A stretch of 64,000 nt of DNA, from assembly GCA_964530005.1 (NCBI GenBank), contig CAZGZD010000003.1, forward strand, positions 1-64,000. The letters are read 5' to 3'. The stretch comes from CAZGZD01 sp964530005 (lineage in GTDB: Bacteria; Patescibacteriota; Microgenomatia; UBA1406; GWC2-37-13). The notes beneath the pieces are model-generated. The model had not been told where the DNA came from. It searched no databases and saw only the letters and a list, made by a program, of their open reading frames with translations. Position numbers and translations under genes: made by a program. This document shows, one piece after another, positions 25,081 through 34,834 of the stretch (position 1 is its first letter; every line of letters begins with the position of its first letter).

Positions 25081-26781
25081 ATGATCAAGCGATTAGTACT
25101 TATTCTTATTCTTTCCCTGTTTATAGCCCAAAATGCTCACGGCTTTGACGCAGCCCGGCCCAATAATAAATTTGGTATCCATATAGCCCAGGTGGGAGAT
25201 GAAGACGTGCAAGACTCAGAAAAGCTTGTAAATAGTGGCGGTGGCAAGTGGGGTTATATCACGGTTGTTTTGCAGGAGAACGATCGAAATATCACCAAAT
25301 GGCAAGGTGTATTTGATAATTTTCGCACTCGTCATCTAATACCAATCGTGCGAATCGCGACACAACCCCAAGGTGCCGCGTGGCGTAAGCCGACACGCGA
25401 GGATATTGCTGGATGGGTAAGTTTCTTAAACTCACTAAATTGGGTTACTCGTGATAGATATGTCGCGCTTTTTAATGAGCCCAATCACGCAGGTGAGTGG
25501 GGTGGATCAGTGGATCCGGCAGGCTACGGGGAGATTGCAGATGACTTCGCGCGCGCGCTTAAGGCAAAAAATCCTGACTTTTTTGTGATGCTGGCCGGTC
25601 TTGACGCTGCCGCTCCCTCGGCGCCTCCTCAATATGAAGATGAGCGCGTATTCCTGGAAAAAATGAAGGAAAAAAGGCCTGATATATTCGATCATATCGA
25701 TGGATGGTCGTCTCACTCATATCCGAACCCTGGATTTGTGGGAACCCCCTTTGATACAGGCCGAAACAGTATCCGAAATTATGAGTGGGAGCTTCAGACC
25801 TTAAAAAGTATTGGAGTCGATAAAAATCTCCCTGTATTTATCACAGAGACAGGATGGCCACATAGCGGGTCAGGTCGGCGGGAGTTTTTCACGCCCGATG
25901 AAGTCGCACAATTCATAAAAGGAACTTATGCGAATATTTGGCTCACAGACAGTCGTGTACGAGCTGTGACACCATTTATCCTTAACTATCAAGATGCTGT
26001 ATTTGGGCATTTCTCGTGGCGCAAACTGGGAAGCCATGATTTTTACCCTCAATATGGTGTTGTACAGGGTATGGATAAAGTGACCGGTGACCCAGAGCAA
26101 ATAGAGCGGGGAGCGATAGTATTTGATACGCCAAGCAAGCTTACTGTAAATTCAAATTATCGTCTTTTTATTACGCTCAAAAATGAAGGACAGGCTATGT
26201 GGGACGTAGGGGATGGCTATAATCTTGATCTTGCTGGTGTCGGTGATCATAAATATTTTTTCTCAGATATTTCTTCAGTGTTGCCACACGAAGAGCAAGT
26301 TGTGGATCTTGCGATAAAAACAGACAATAAAAAAGGCGCACACAATACAAAAATTTTCCTTAAAAAAGGAGATAGAGAGATTATGAGTATTCCATGGAAT
26401 TTTACGATCATCCCGCTCCCAAGCCTCAAAGTGAAGGTGCATCTTGTCCCAAAAATTCGGCGGAACTTCGCCGATTTTGAGATTCAGCTCTTCGACGCCA
26501 ATGAGCAGCTCGTATTTAAAAAGAAGGGATTGAAAGATGCAGGCGGCGTCCTGAGCCTTAATGCTGTGCCGAACGTCTTGCCCGGTAGGATGTACCGCCT
26601 GGTCGTGCTTAAGCCTTATTTTCTTCCCCGGCAGACCCATATTGTGATGGGCCAGGGGAGTAATACGACGTCAGTCAAGAGTATGTGGCCGCTGGATCCA
26701 AACAGGAATGGGCGCATAGATTTAGGTGATATTGGAGCATTAATTGCAAATCCGCTGATTTTTCGACTCCTTATTCCTTAG
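25081..26781 (+). CDS. Secreted glycoside-hydrolase-like protein with C-terminal dockerin-like motif
   Basis: This 566-residue protein has a signal peptide (MIKRLVLILILSLFIAQNAHG). Residues 30-310 look like a (beta/alpha)8 glycosidase: ALFNEPNHAGEW gives a likely acid/base Glu (about 133) and PVFITETGWPH a likely nucleophile Glu (about 256), as in clan A hydrolases (GH39/GH53-like). A beta-rich middle follows. The end, DPNRNGRIDLGDIGALI, resembles one calcium-binding half of a type I dockerin. The substrate is unknown. It may degrade environmental or host polysaccharide or remodel the cell's own surface. It overlaps the convergent rpe gene by 11 bp. Confidence 0.75.
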   Translation: MIKRLVLILILSLFIAQNAHGFDAARPNNKFGIHIAQVGDEDVQDSEKLVNSGGGKWGYITVVLQENDRNITKWQGVFDNFRTRHLIPIVRIATQPQGAAWRKPTREDIAGWVSFLNSLNWVTRDRYVALFNEPNHAGEWGGSVDPAGYGEIADDFARALKAKNPDFFVMLAGLDAAAPSAPPQYEDERVFLEKMKEKRPDIFDHIDGWSSHSYPNPGFVGTPFDTGRNSIRNYEWELQTLKSIGVDKNLPVFITETGWPHSGSGRREFFTPDEVAQFIKGTYANIWLTDSRVRAVTPFILNYQDAVFGHFSWRKLGSHDFYPQYGVVQGMDKVTGDPEQIERGAIVFDTPSKLTVNSNYRLFITLKNEGQAMWDVGDGYNLDLAGVGDHKYFFSDISSVLPHEEQVVDLAIKTDNKKGAHNTKIFLKKGDREIMSIPWNFTIIPLPSLKVKVHLVPKIRRNFADFEIQLFDANEQLVFKKKGLKDAGGVLSLNAVPNVLPGRMYRLVVLKPYFLPRQTHIVMGQGSNTTSVKSMWPLDPNRNGRIDLGDIGALIANPLIFRLLIP

Positions 26782-27448
26782 ATAGGTCTTGAATGAATTT
26801 TACCCTTTCCTCAACGTTCTCCGCAGCGCTAAAAAAGCTGCCTGGACCAATGACATCGGGTGGATATTTTTGTGAAAAAATGATTGGGAGAGTTTCCTGA
26901 TTTATCCCACCGTCAAGATATATAGAGTTCCTATAGCCCGCAATCCTTAGTTGTTCAATCTTATTGAGCGTCTCAGGCATAAAAGCCTGTCCCTGCTTAC
27001 CTGGCCTAACCGCCATAATCTGTATTCCATCGATATTTTGGTAGGTTGGGTACTGACTTATAAGATCATCAACTGTATCGTCGGGATTGAGTGCGAGGGC
27101 AAATTTGAATGGATATTTTACTCGCAGATTTTCAATATCTGGGTGCACTCCAAAATGCAAAATAACGGTGTCGACGGTGATGGTCGATGAAATCTCTCTA
27201 ATATTTTCAAGATCTGCAGCGTAATCTTTGACCATCAGATGAAAGTCGAAAACAAGATGATTATCAGCAATTTCTATTTGGTGTTTATTTAGTGACGTAA
27301 GTAGTCCACCGGTTGTAATTGTTGTGCCAGGTGCGAATATGCCATCGACAATATCGATTTGAAAATGCGGAAGATAAGGGGTGAGTCGTGCGATCTGCTC
27401 CCACAGATTATCAACGGAGTTGGTAAGGAGTGAGGGGGTGATTAACAT
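26771..27448 (-). CDS. rpe: Ribulose-phosphate 3-epimerase
   Basis: This 225-residue TIM barrel fits the pentose-phosphate epimerase family: MLITPSLL, FQIDIVDGIF, FDFHLMVKD, ILHFGVHPD, ALNPDDTVDDL, IMAVRPGKQGQAF and IYLDGGINQET. It interconverts ribulose 5-phosphate and xylulose 5-phosphate, complementing RpiB at 36.3 kb. The active-site strands appear intact, though the sequence diverges from typical Rpe (for example VRPG for VnPG). TAGAAT lies 8 nt before the ATG. Confidence 0.85.
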   Translation of the reverse strand: MLITPSLLTNSVDNLWEQIARLTPYLPHFQIDIVDGIFAPGTTITTGGLLTSLNKHQIEIADNHLVFDFHLMVKDYAADLENIREISSTITVDTVILHFGVHPDIENLRVKYPFKFALALNPDDTVDDLISQYPTYQNIDGIQIMAVRPGKQGQAFMPETLNKIEQLRIAGYRNSIYLDGGINQETLPIIFSQKYPPDVIGPGSFFSAAENVEERVKFIQDLSKE

Positions 27449-27476
27449 GTATCTTTATTCTACCTCAACTTAGTCC

Positions 27477-27504
27477 TTGCATTTTCTCAAAACACACCTA
27501 TACT
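27477..27504 (+). promoter_or_regulatory. Promoter giving a leaderless mRNA
   Basis: TTGCAT (27477-27482) and TATACT (27499-27504) are separated by 16 nt. The start codon of the next gene is 7 nt further at 27512. Confidence 0.6.
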
Positions 27505-27511
27505 GTATTTT

Positions 27512-28462
27512 ATGAATAATTCTTGGCAGATCGAGCAGCTTATCAAGCGTGCATTTATCCGAACCAAAGAGCGATTTTTGAGCTATTTCTTAGGCATTAT
27601 TTTGGGGATATTGTCTTTTATTGGGCTATTGATTATTTCTCTAATAACTGCTTTTATCGTTGGTCTTATAGTTGGTCTTATAGGTGGTTTTTTAAGTAGT
27701 TTTTTTCTTAAATCAGCCCCAGTGGTAGGGATTATTGGCATAATTATTACTATTGCCGTCGGGGTTATTGGATTTATTTTATTTCTTTTTGTCACCTCAT
27801 GGATACAACTCGCCACGACTTCCATTCTTATTCAAGAAGCAAAGCTTGGAGCTGTGGAGACCTACAAAGCAACAAAAGCCCGTGTATGGGGATTTGTGTG
27901 GTTCAACTTTTTGACTGGGCTTTTTATCCTTGGTCTTCTTCCGCTTGGAATTTTAAGCCTTGGGGTAGTGTTAATTCTTTGGGCGATCTGGGGTTCATTT
28001 GCTGCATTTGTATACATTCAGAAACAGAAAAAAGGACTTACAAATCTATGGACGAGTAAGGCTCTTGTATCCCAAAGATTCTGGGGCATAGTATGGCGTG
28101 TGATTGTGCTCTATGTCGCTGTGATGGTACTCCAATTCGCACTTGCCTTTGGTACTCGAGATTCAGCAGCAGCATTTTTGGGTGGGATTGGCTCGGGATT
28201 GATATCGCTTTTCACAGGACCCTTCATAACAAGCTTTTTATATGAGATGTACCTAAATCTAACGGAGCCTACTGATGTAAAAACGCCAAAGGTATGGGTG
28301 GGGCTCTCAATAATTGGGTGGATAATAAGTATTCTTTTATTTGTTTTTCTGACAAAGTCAGCTATATCTCTTATACAAAATAAAGCGAAAGATATACAAA
28401 AACTACAAATGCAGATGCAGAAAGGCAAGACCAACTCTTACGATTACGGCAGTAAGCTTTAA
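27512..28462 (+). CDS. Multi-pass membrane protein, unknown function
   Basis: This 316-residue, very hydrophobic protein has Gly/Ile-rich helices (about six to seven), including IIGIIITIAVGVIGFILFLFV. A conserved-looking loop, EAKLGAVETYKATKARVWGFVW, lies between helices, and the C-terminus is short and basic. The layout resembles glycerophosphodiester-phosphodiesterase-type membrane domains and DUF7847-like proteins, but I cannot assign a function. It is probably leaderless. Confidence 0.7.
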   Translation: MNNSWQIEQLIKRAFIRTKERFLSYFLGIILGILSFIGLLIISLITAFIVGLIVGLIGGFLSSFFLKSAPVVGIIGIIITIAVGVIGFILFLFVTSWIQLATTSILIQEAKLGAVETYKATKARVWGFVWFNFLTGLFILGLLPLGILSLGVVLILWAIWGSFAAFVYIQKQKKGLTNLWTSKALVSQRFWGIVWRVIVLYVAVMVLQFALAFGTRDSAAAFLGGIGSGLISLFTGPFITSFLYEMYLNLTEPTDVKTPKVWVGLSIIGWIISILLFVFLTKSAISLIQNKAKDIQKLQMQMQKGKTNSYDYGSKL

Positions 28463-28497
28463 TTTAAACATCCCAACTTTTTCAACAGTCAATTTGC

Positions 28498-29595
28498 ATG
28501 ACTAGTAAAAATCTTCCGTATTACATCGGATTCTCACACCACTTGGGGATTGGGCCAATGAAGTTCGCGGCACTCTTGAGTCACTTTGGTGATCCTAAGG
28601 CCGCATATACAGCTCCTCAAGACAAACTAAGAGAGATTATTGGAGAAGACGCTGGTCGTCGGTTTGTGGACTTCCGCGATGGATTTGATAGTGAAAAAAA
28701 GCTGGATGAGATCCAGAAAAAAGGAATCATCATTATCACTCAAGAGGACCCTCTCTATCCAGATAAACTTCGTCATATTCCCGATCCACCTATTTGTCTG
28801 TATATCAAAGGCAACATAGATACTCTGAAAAAATTTTCTGACGGGAAAACCCTCGCGATTGGAATTGTAGGAACGCGTAAACCCACAAGCTATGGGCAGC
28901 AGATTGCGCGTACATTTGCACGCGATTTAGCATCTGTTGGTGTAGTTGTCGTATCGGGGATGGCGCTTGGGATAGATACACTTGCCCACCAGGGAGTGCT
29001 TTCAGTCGGCGGGACGACTATTGCGATCCTTGGATGTGGGGTAGATATTATCTATCCGCCCGTGAACAAAAAACTGTATGAGGAGATACAAATAGACGGT
29101 TGTATTCTATCTGAATTCCCGCCTGGGCAGACTGTGCATCCTGGATTATTTGTTGCTCGCAACAGGCTCATATCTGCTTTTTCGCAGGGAGTCGTGATCG
29201 TGGAGGGGACGGACAAATCCGGTGCCCTCATCACAGCCCGATATGCCGCACAACAAGGCCGCGATGTATTCGCACCACCTGCACCTATCACGTCAGTCCA
29301 ATCAGCTGCTCCCAATATCTTACTCAAAGAGGGGGCAACGCTTGTCACATCAGCCGGCGATATTCTGTCCGAATACAATATCAATATTGTAAGTCGTCAA
29401 AAGGCGCGAGCCCTTGATGGACTAGATGCAGAATCTACGGCAATCGTCGGCGCTCTCTCGTCTGAGCCATGTCTTGCTGATGATCTTGCAGACACACTTG
29501 GCGTGTCTGTCTCGTATCTGGCCAATAAACTGTCGCTACTTGAGATTGAAGGGGTGATTGAAAAAAATAGTGAGGGGAAATTTCAGCTGAAGTAA
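28498..29595 (+). CDS. dprA: DNA processing protein DprA
   Basis: This 365-residue protein has an N-terminal SAM/HhH-like region, a Rossmann-like core with the DprA signature IGIVGTRKPTSYGQQIARTFA, SGMALGIDTLAHQGVL, GCGVDIIYP, SEFPPG and FVARNRLISAFSQGVVIVEG, and a C-terminal winged helix (about residues 305-365). DprA loads RecA onto incoming single-stranded DNA during natural transformation, a process thought to be widespread in Patescibacteria. It is a normal full-length member. Confidence 0.95.
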   Translation: MTSKNLPYYIGFSHHLGIGPMKFAALLSHFGDPKAAYTAPQDKLREIIGEDAGRRFVDFRDGFDSEKKLDEIQKKGIIIITQEDPLYPDKLRHIPDPPICLYIKGNIDTLKKFSDGKTLAIGIVGTRKPTSYGQQIARTFARDLASVGVVVVSGMALGIDTLAHQGVLSVGGTTIAILGCGVDIIYPPVNKKLYEEIQIDGCILSEFPPGQTVHPGLFVARNRLISAFSQGVVIVEGTDKSGALITARYAAQQGRDVFAPPAPITSVQSAAPNILLKEGATLVTSAGDILSEYNINIVSRQKARALDGLDAESTAIVGALSSEPCLADDLADTLGVSVSYLANKLSLLEIEGVIEKNSEGKFQLK

Positions 29596-29624
29596 CCTTT
29601 GTCCTAATAGTTATTACTTGAAAA

Positions 29625-30608
29625 CTAATGAATACTTCTGGCTGTCTTAGTAAATTCATCCGTAATAGTGTCTGCTAATTTGCGAAGCATTGGGTCTTTA
29701 TAGCAGCGCCCAGTTGATTCTATATGATAGTATTGGTTTCCTATTTTAGCCCACCCTATTGCATTAAACTCTTCTCCACTACCACCTGATGTTCTCGCTG
29801 AATTTTCAGAATCGGCAGGAACTACAGAGGCAAAAGCTCCTTTGAATTTATCTTCGGTTAAACAGGTGGAAGTCTTATTCATGAAACTTGTTGAAGTTAG
29901 GTAATATTCTGAATATTGTCCCGTACTATCACCAAAATACTTGGTAGTAATTGTTCCATAAAATGCAGAGTGTGGAACGCGAAATTGCAGGTTATATTTG
30001 TACAAATTAACCCAATCATATTGGTTGGAGTTTGTATTTAAGGTCATAGATCCCACATCACTAGTTTTTTGAAGCTGTACATATGCAGGTGTTGGATTGG
30101 GATTATCAAGATGATAAAAGATAGAGCTTTCTCTATCCGTATCATATATATATTTTTGGTCGAGATATGATAGTGTAATTTGGAATCCTGGGACTGAATG
30201 ATCGCCAGGCGCACACATACCCATATTCGGCGCAAGATGTAGGCACGGGTCAAATCTTTGGGAAACAACTTCAATGATTGTGATTTGATAAAGCGCTATT
30301 TGTTCTTTTGTTTGAGTGCGAAGCTTATGTAATAAATCCGCACAGACTTTTTGAGCAGGTTTAAGGGCAGTACTGCTGCATGGAATATTACTTTGAGCTT
30401 CGAGATTTTTGAGTGAGGGTGAGATACTAAGTGTTGATGATTTAGAACGAGCATTAATCCAATAAATCAGTCCAATTGTGACAATGAGGAATGTAAGACC
30501 CGTCACAAAAACCAAAAGTAAGAATTTTTTACGACCACTTTTAATAGGTGTAAAATTCGTGTTTGTATTTTCTGAGTTTGTACCTACTCTGTTATCTTCA
30601 AGATTCAA
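29625..30608 (-). CDS. Membrane-anchored extracytoplasmic protein, unknown function
   Basis: This 327-residue protein needs a TTG start at 30608, because a stop codon lies just upstream and no earlier Met exists. One transmembrane helix (about residues 28-50) is followed by an extracytoplasmic domain with Cys pairs (IPCSSTALKPAQKVC, PCLHLAPNMGMC, TCLTEDKF, GRCYKD). No known family is recognised. It is convergent with dprA. Confidence 0.6.
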   Translation of the reverse strand: MNLEDNRVGTNSENTNTNFTPIKSGRKKFLLLVFVTGLTFLIVTIGLIYWINARSKSSTLSISPSLKNLEAQSNIPCSSTALKPAQKVCADLLHKLRTQTKEQIALYQITIIEVVSQRFDPCLHLAPNMGMCAPGDHSVPGFQITLSYLDQKYIYDTDRESSIFYHLDNPNPTPAYVQLQKTSDVGSMTLNTNSNQYDWVNLYKYNLQFRVPHSAFYGTITTKYFGDSTGQYSEYYLTSTSFMNKTSTCLTEDKFKGAFASVVPADSENSARTSGGSGEEFNAIGWAKIGNQYYHIESTGRCYKDPMLRKLADTITDEFTKTARSIH

Positions 30609-30705
30609 ATTGGTTTAAAAAATTAAAGTGGTAATAATTTTAATTATGACGTATTTGAAAATTAATATCTACATATATTATATGTGGGCTGAAGCACGAT
30701 TTTTT

Positions 30706-31233
30706 TTAGCTCACTTTGTAGTGGAGAAGGAGCGTGCCCTTATCATTGAGCTTTTTTGACTCCAAAAGCGTGAGAGATATGTCTAGATTTGAATCTTCGA
30801 CAAGTGGGCGACCAGTACCAAATATACGGGGTTCGACTGTGAGATAGATATCATCCACGAGCCCGGCAGATAAAAAAGCGCTGTTTAAACTCGCACCACC
30901 GACAAGAAGTCCATGAGAATATCCTGTTTTTTCAAGTCGATCAATAAGTACTTCTGGCTTTTCATCAGTGAATTCAAGTGCATGTGGCACTTCCTCACTC
31001 TGATAATTAGTAGGGGACGAAGTGATGACTATACGAAGCGTACTATCCTTGTGTTTGATCGAGGACTTGGCCGCCTCATATGTGTGGCGACCCATGATGA
31101 TAAGTGGTGCATGGTCAATCATCGTGTGAAAATGCTCTGTATCCTCAACCGATGTCCAGGTAGGCACATTTGAATCTTCTCCACGAGTAATCTTGCCATT
31201 TATGGATTGGACCATAACAAGAGTTATATTCAT
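30706..31233 (-). CDS. RibD/DHFR-like reductase
   Basis: This protein has 175 residues from ATG 31233. TATACT lies exactly 6 nt before that codon, supporting this start over the longer frame. The fold markers of the RibD C-terminal/dihydrofolate reductase family are present: VMVQSINGKITRG, APLIIMGRHTYEA, LLVGGASLNSAFL and DDIYLTVEPRIFGTGRPL. It probably reduces a pterin or pyrimidine-type substrate with NADPH. It is distinct from the true FolA at 53.5 kb, and the substrate is uncertain. Confidence 0.85.
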   Translation of the reverse strand: MNITLVMVQSINGKITRGEDSNVPTWTSVEDTEHFHTMIDHAPLIIMGRHTYEAAKSSIKHKDSTLRIVITSSPTNYQSEEVPHALEFTDEKPEVLIDRLEKTGYSHGLLVGGASLNSAFLSAGLVDDIYLTVEPRIFGTGRPLVEDSNLDISLTLLESKKLNDKGTLLLHYKVS

Positions 31234-31254
31234 ATTAAGAGTATATATTTTATA

Positions 31255-31376
31255 TTTACTTTTACTTTTTTTACTCCACTTCCGGAATCGCGAATTCGTA
31301 CGGCTCGTCAAATGCACTTCGCCTACGACTTCAGCTCATCTGCAAAGTCGTAAAAGAGAAGCAAAAGTAACAAAAG
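31255..31376. repeat. Palindromic intergenic repeat, copy A
   Basis: The left arm TTACTTTTACTTTTTTTACTC and right arm containing GCAAAAGTAACAAAAG are imperfect inverted repeats around a variable centre that includes CGACTT and AAGTCG segments. It shares its outer arms with copies at 52446, 59188 and 61951. It lies between the RibD/DHFR-like and VUT genes. Confidence 0.6.
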
Positions 31377-31392
31377 GCTTTTTTCTTAAATC

Positions 31393-32052
31393 TTATTTCT
31401 TGTTTTCTTCTCCCCTGAGCCAGCGGACTCCGGCATACACAAGCGGAGTCTCCACGATAGACATCGCGCACTTTATGATCCAGTAGGGTAGGATGATGCT
31501 CCATAAAAAGGATGCGTTATTTCCAAGACCGCGGTCGAGCGCATAAAAGGCAAGTGTGATAAATATCACTGTGTCGATAAATTGCGCTATAAAATTTGAC
31601 AGATTGTTCCTCAGCCACAGCCCACTAGATTTCATCTTTGCTCGAAGCTTCACAAATACGAGAATATCTGTGAACTCAGAAAGCGCAAATGCGATAAGGC
31701 TTGCCGCCGAGAACCGAGCCGACTTGGCAAATATCGTGTCGTATGCGCCCTCAGTCTCTTTAAATCGCATAGATGGCGGCAGCATAATAGCGAGTAGGCT
31801 AAAAGCAAAAATCAGAGCCACCACAACAAGCCCTGAGCGTACTACTGAACGAGCCCGCTCCTTACCTTTCACCTCCACGATTACGTCGTTTATGGTAAAT
31901 ACGAGTGGGAGCAAAAATATCGCAACCGACGCATTGAATCGCATCGGACCAATTTCACCAAGTGGGAATGTCTTGGCTCCCATGAGCTCAGATACTGCGA
32001 TACAGAATATATAGACTGAGACAAGAAGGTCGAACTTATTGATTTTGAACAT
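31393..32052 (-). CDS. VUT-family transporter (queuosine precursor transporter YhhQ-like)
   Basis: This 219-residue protein has about six transmembrane helices. The family pattern is visible in SELMGAKTFPLGEIG, FTINDVIVEVKGKERARSVVRSG, FALSEFTDILVFVKLRAKM and LRNNLSNFIAQFIDTVIFITLAFY. Family members import queuosine precursors. The identity of the substrate here is inferred from family only. Confidence 0.85.
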   Translation of the reverse strand: MFKINKFDLLVSVYIFCIAVSELMGAKTFPLGEIGPMRFNASVAIFLLPLVFTINDVIVEVKGKERARSVVRSGLVVVALIFAFSLLAIMLPPSMRFKETEGAYDTIFAKSARFSAASLIAFALSEFTDILVFVKLRAKMKSSGLWLRNNLSNFIAQFIDTVIFITLAFYALDRGLGNNASFLWSIILPYWIIKCAMSIVETPLVYAGVRWLRGEENKK

Positions 32053-32192
32053 GTTTTAAAAATAAATTAATAAATAAAGAAAGCTTAAGATTGGAGCGAA
32101 TTTTTATTCGTAGGGGCTATATGACATAGTATTCGGCATTCGAACTCATATGCCTCTTATGATAGCAGAAAAGATTGTACCGTCAATCCTGA

Positions 32193-33515
32193 TTAGTATT
32201 GACGTGGTTGGTCGACGAAGGTAAGCGCCACACCCTTTTTGTTGGCACGACCTGTGCGACCTATGCGGTGGATGTAGTCCTCATACGTCTCTGGGAGATC
32301 ATAGTTGATGACGTGTGTGACATCGTCGATATCAAGCCCACGGGACGCGACGTCGGTCGCCAAAAGCACCTGAATATCAGATCTTTTGAAGCTGGACAGG
32401 ATCCTTTGACGATATCCTTGAGTCTTGTTGCCATGGATTGAGCCGACTTTGAATCCGCGATCAATAAGCTCTTTGTTGAGCTTTTCAATACCGAATTTGG
32501 TACGGCCAAAAATAAGCACTTTATCAAAGCCCTCTTTATTGAGCAGCTCATGAAGCTGATCGACTTTTTTATGACGATCTACGACTCGCACTACATCCTG
32601 ATCTACATTCTCAGCCGTATCCTGTTTTTTCACAGATACAGTGACTGGGTCTTTGACAAATGCAGTGAGAATCTCTCGAATCTTGGGCGAGATAGTCGCT
32701 GAGAAGAAAAGAGATTGTCGCACAGTGGGTAAAAGAGATACAAAGTATTTGATCTCATTTATGAATCCGATATCCACCATCATATCTACCTCATCAAGGA
32801 CGAATGTGGCAAAATTCTCAAGTGAGAGGATATTGCGCTGGATAAGATCTTTGAGTCGACCCGGAGTGGCAATCACCACATGTGCACCGCGGCGGATATC
32901 TTGGATCTGTCGATACATGTTCGCGCCTCCAATAAGGACAACTGAATACACTCTCATTCCTTGCGAAAAATTGCGGAACTCATCCTGAATCTGAAGCGCA
33001 AGCTCTCGAGTTGGAGCTATGATGATCGCTTTTTGACTAGGATCCCGGGCAATCTTGTCGATTATTGGGATCAGAAATGCAGCCGTCTTACCCGTACCAG
33101 TGGACGCGAGTCCGATAAGATCTTTGCCCTCGAGAATTGGCTCAATAGCCTGATCCTGAACTGGTGTAGGATGTACGAATCCTCGGCTCTCAATATTTTT
33201 TTTGAGATTTTCACCAATTGCGAAGTCGGCAAAGCTATTGTGAGGAGTGAACTGCTCACTGGTTGCTGTCTCAGTTGCTTTTTTGATGAAGATATTGATA
33301 TCTCCGCCAAGCGCACTTTTACGTCTTTGTGGTTGGAATCTGGATCTTCCTCCACCAAATCTGTTTTGGCCTCCACCATATCCGCCCCCTTGTCCACCAT
33401 AACCTGAGCGCTGTGGGCCACCATAGCCTCCACCAGTTCGAGTGGGGCGTCTAAATGAGTTTCCACCAGCACCTGCACGACCGAGTGATCTACCTGTTCC
33501 TGAATTACTATACAT
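32193..33515 (-). CDS. DEAD-box RNA helicase with Gly/Arg-rich N-terminus
   Basis: This protein has 440 residues from ATG 33515; a longer frame to 33569 is less likely. The first ~65 residues are a disordered RGG/GGYGG-rich tail, unusual because such tails are normally C-terminal in bacterial DEAD-box proteins. The helicase core is complete: Q motif (PTPVQDQAI), Walker A ASTGTGKT, PTRELA, motif II as DEVD instead of DEAD, SAT, and VI HRIGRTGRA. It probably unwinds RNA in ribosome assembly or mRNA decay. Confidence 0.93.
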   Translation of the reverse strand: MYSNSGTGRSLGRAGAGGNSFRRPTRTGGGYGGPQRSGYGGQGGGYGGGQNRFGGGRSRFQPQRRKSALGGDINIFIKKATETATSEQFTPHNSFADFAIGENLKKNIESRGFVHPTPVQDQAIEPILEGKDLIGLASTGTGKTAAFLIPIIDKIARDPSQKAIIIAPTRELALQIQDEFRNFSQGMRVYSVVLIGGANMYRQIQDIRRGAHVVIATPGRLKDLIQRNILSLENFATFVLDEVDMMVDIGFINEIKYFVSLLPTVRQSLFFSATISPKIREILTAFVKDPVTVSVKKQDTAENVDQDVVRVVDRHKKVDQLHELLNKEGFDKVLIFGRTKFGIEKLNKELIDRGFKVGSIHGNKTQGYRQRILSSFKRSDIQVLLATDVASRGLDIDDVTHVINYDLPETYEDYIHRIGRTGRANKKGVALTFVDQPRQY

Positions 33516-33742
33516 ACAATATAAAGATCTAAAGCAATGTTTAAATAAAAAATAAGTGGCTGTTGCCAAATATCTGGGAGCTAACGCATGAAGATGTTTA
33601 CCGCCAGAGTTTATTTTAAATCCGGTGGGAAGAATCGTCTGTATAGCTCAATCTCTAAATCAATATAAATAGTATAGCATACTTATTCATGATTTGCACA
33701 GAGCCTGTCTTATCAGGCTTAAAATTAGTATAATGTGAGCTT

Positions 33743-34834
33743 ATGAATTTAAAAGTAGGTATCGTTGGATTGCCGAATGTGGGGAAGTCCACGCTTTTTA
33801 ATGCACTTCTTAAGAAGCAAGTGGCGTATGCGGCCAACTATCCTTTTGCCACAATCGAGCCGAATGTCGGAGTTGTAGAAGTGCCAGATAGTAGATTGCC
33901 CAAACTTGCCGAGATCGTGAAGACGGACAAAATAGTGCCAGCGGCTGTGGAATTCTACGACATCGCTGGACTTGTACGAGGCGCACACGAAGGCGAGGGA
34001 CTGGGTAATAAATTCCTCTCCCACATCCGAGAGGTGTCGGCGATCGTGCATGTGGTGCGGCTTTTTGAGGGTGGAGACGTAATACATGTATCAACAACTC
34101 CCAACCCGCAGGATGATATTGCCATAATCGACGAGGAGCTTATCTTCGCCGATCTTGATACGCTTGGTAAGCAGCGCGAGCCCAAGGGCAAGATAGAAAA
34201 AGAGGAGAAATTCGCTTGGGATACCGTCCAAAAAGTGAAAAGTGAGCTCAATCAAGGGGTACTCGTCAAAGATCAAAAGACTACAAGTGACGAGCTTGAG
34301 GTACTTACGCCGCTCAATCTTCTTACAATCAAGCCGCAGATTATCGTCTTCAATGTATCTGAGGAGCAGCTTGCTGATAAAAAATCGACAAGTGAGAAAA
34401 TACAGAAAATATTGAGCGACGCAGGACGACGCGATCAGTACGTCGCACTCTGCATAAAGCTTGAAAACGATATGCTGGAGCTATCTGAGCAAGATCAAAG
34501 AGAATATTTATCAGCATTTGATCTGACGGAGACGGGTATGGAGCGGCTTATCAAAAGTGCATATGTGGCACTCAATCTTGTATCATTCCTCACAGCTGGT
34601 GTAATTGAAGCTCGTGCATGGACGATCGTGCGGGGCACAGATGCTCAGCATGCAGCGGGTGCGATACATACAGACTTTATCAAGCATTTTGTAAAAGCAG
34701 ACATTGTGTCGTACGAAGATTTTGTGAAATCAAATGGATGGACAGGTGCGCGAGAGGCGGGTCGCGTACAGTCTGTGGGGCGTGATCATATCATGCAGGA
34801 TGGGGATGTGGTGGATTTTAAGATTAATGCGTAA
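33743..34834 (+). CDS. ychF: Obg-family ATPase/GTPase YchF
   Basis: This 363-residue protein is of standard YchF length. It has G1 GLPNVGKSTLFNAL, the switch region YPFATIEPNVGVVEVPD, G3 DIAGLVRGAHEGEGLGNKFL, an NxxE-type specificity motif (FNVSEE), and the C-terminal TGS domain ending in ESV-type GRDHIMQDGDVVDF. It binds the ribosome and hydrolyses ATP, regulating translation or the stress response. TATAAT lies 8 nt before the ATG. Confidence 0.96.
   Translation: MNLKVGIVGLPNVGKSTLFNALLKKQVAYAANYPFATIEPNVGVVEVPDSRLPKLAEIVKTDKIVPAAVEFYDIAGLVRGAHEGEGLGNKFLSHIREVSAIVHVVRLFEGGDVIHVSTTPNPQDDIAIIDEELIFADLDTLGKQREPKGKIEKEEKFAWDTVQKVKSELNQGVLVKDQKTTSDELEVLTPLNLLTIKPQIIVFNVSEEQLADKKSTSEKIQKILSDAGRRDQYVALCIKLENDMLELSEQDQREYLSAFDLTETGMERLIKSAYVALNLVSFLTAGVIEARAWTIVRGTDAQHAAGAIHTDFIKHFVKADIVSYEDFVKSNGWTGAREAGRVQSVGRDHIMQDGDVVDFKINA

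Noticed and set aside
32261..32551. Several opposite-frame open frames in the DEAD-box gene (also in rho, mrdA and dnaB)
   Set aside because: They overlap strongly conserved genes in full and show no motif or promoter of their own.
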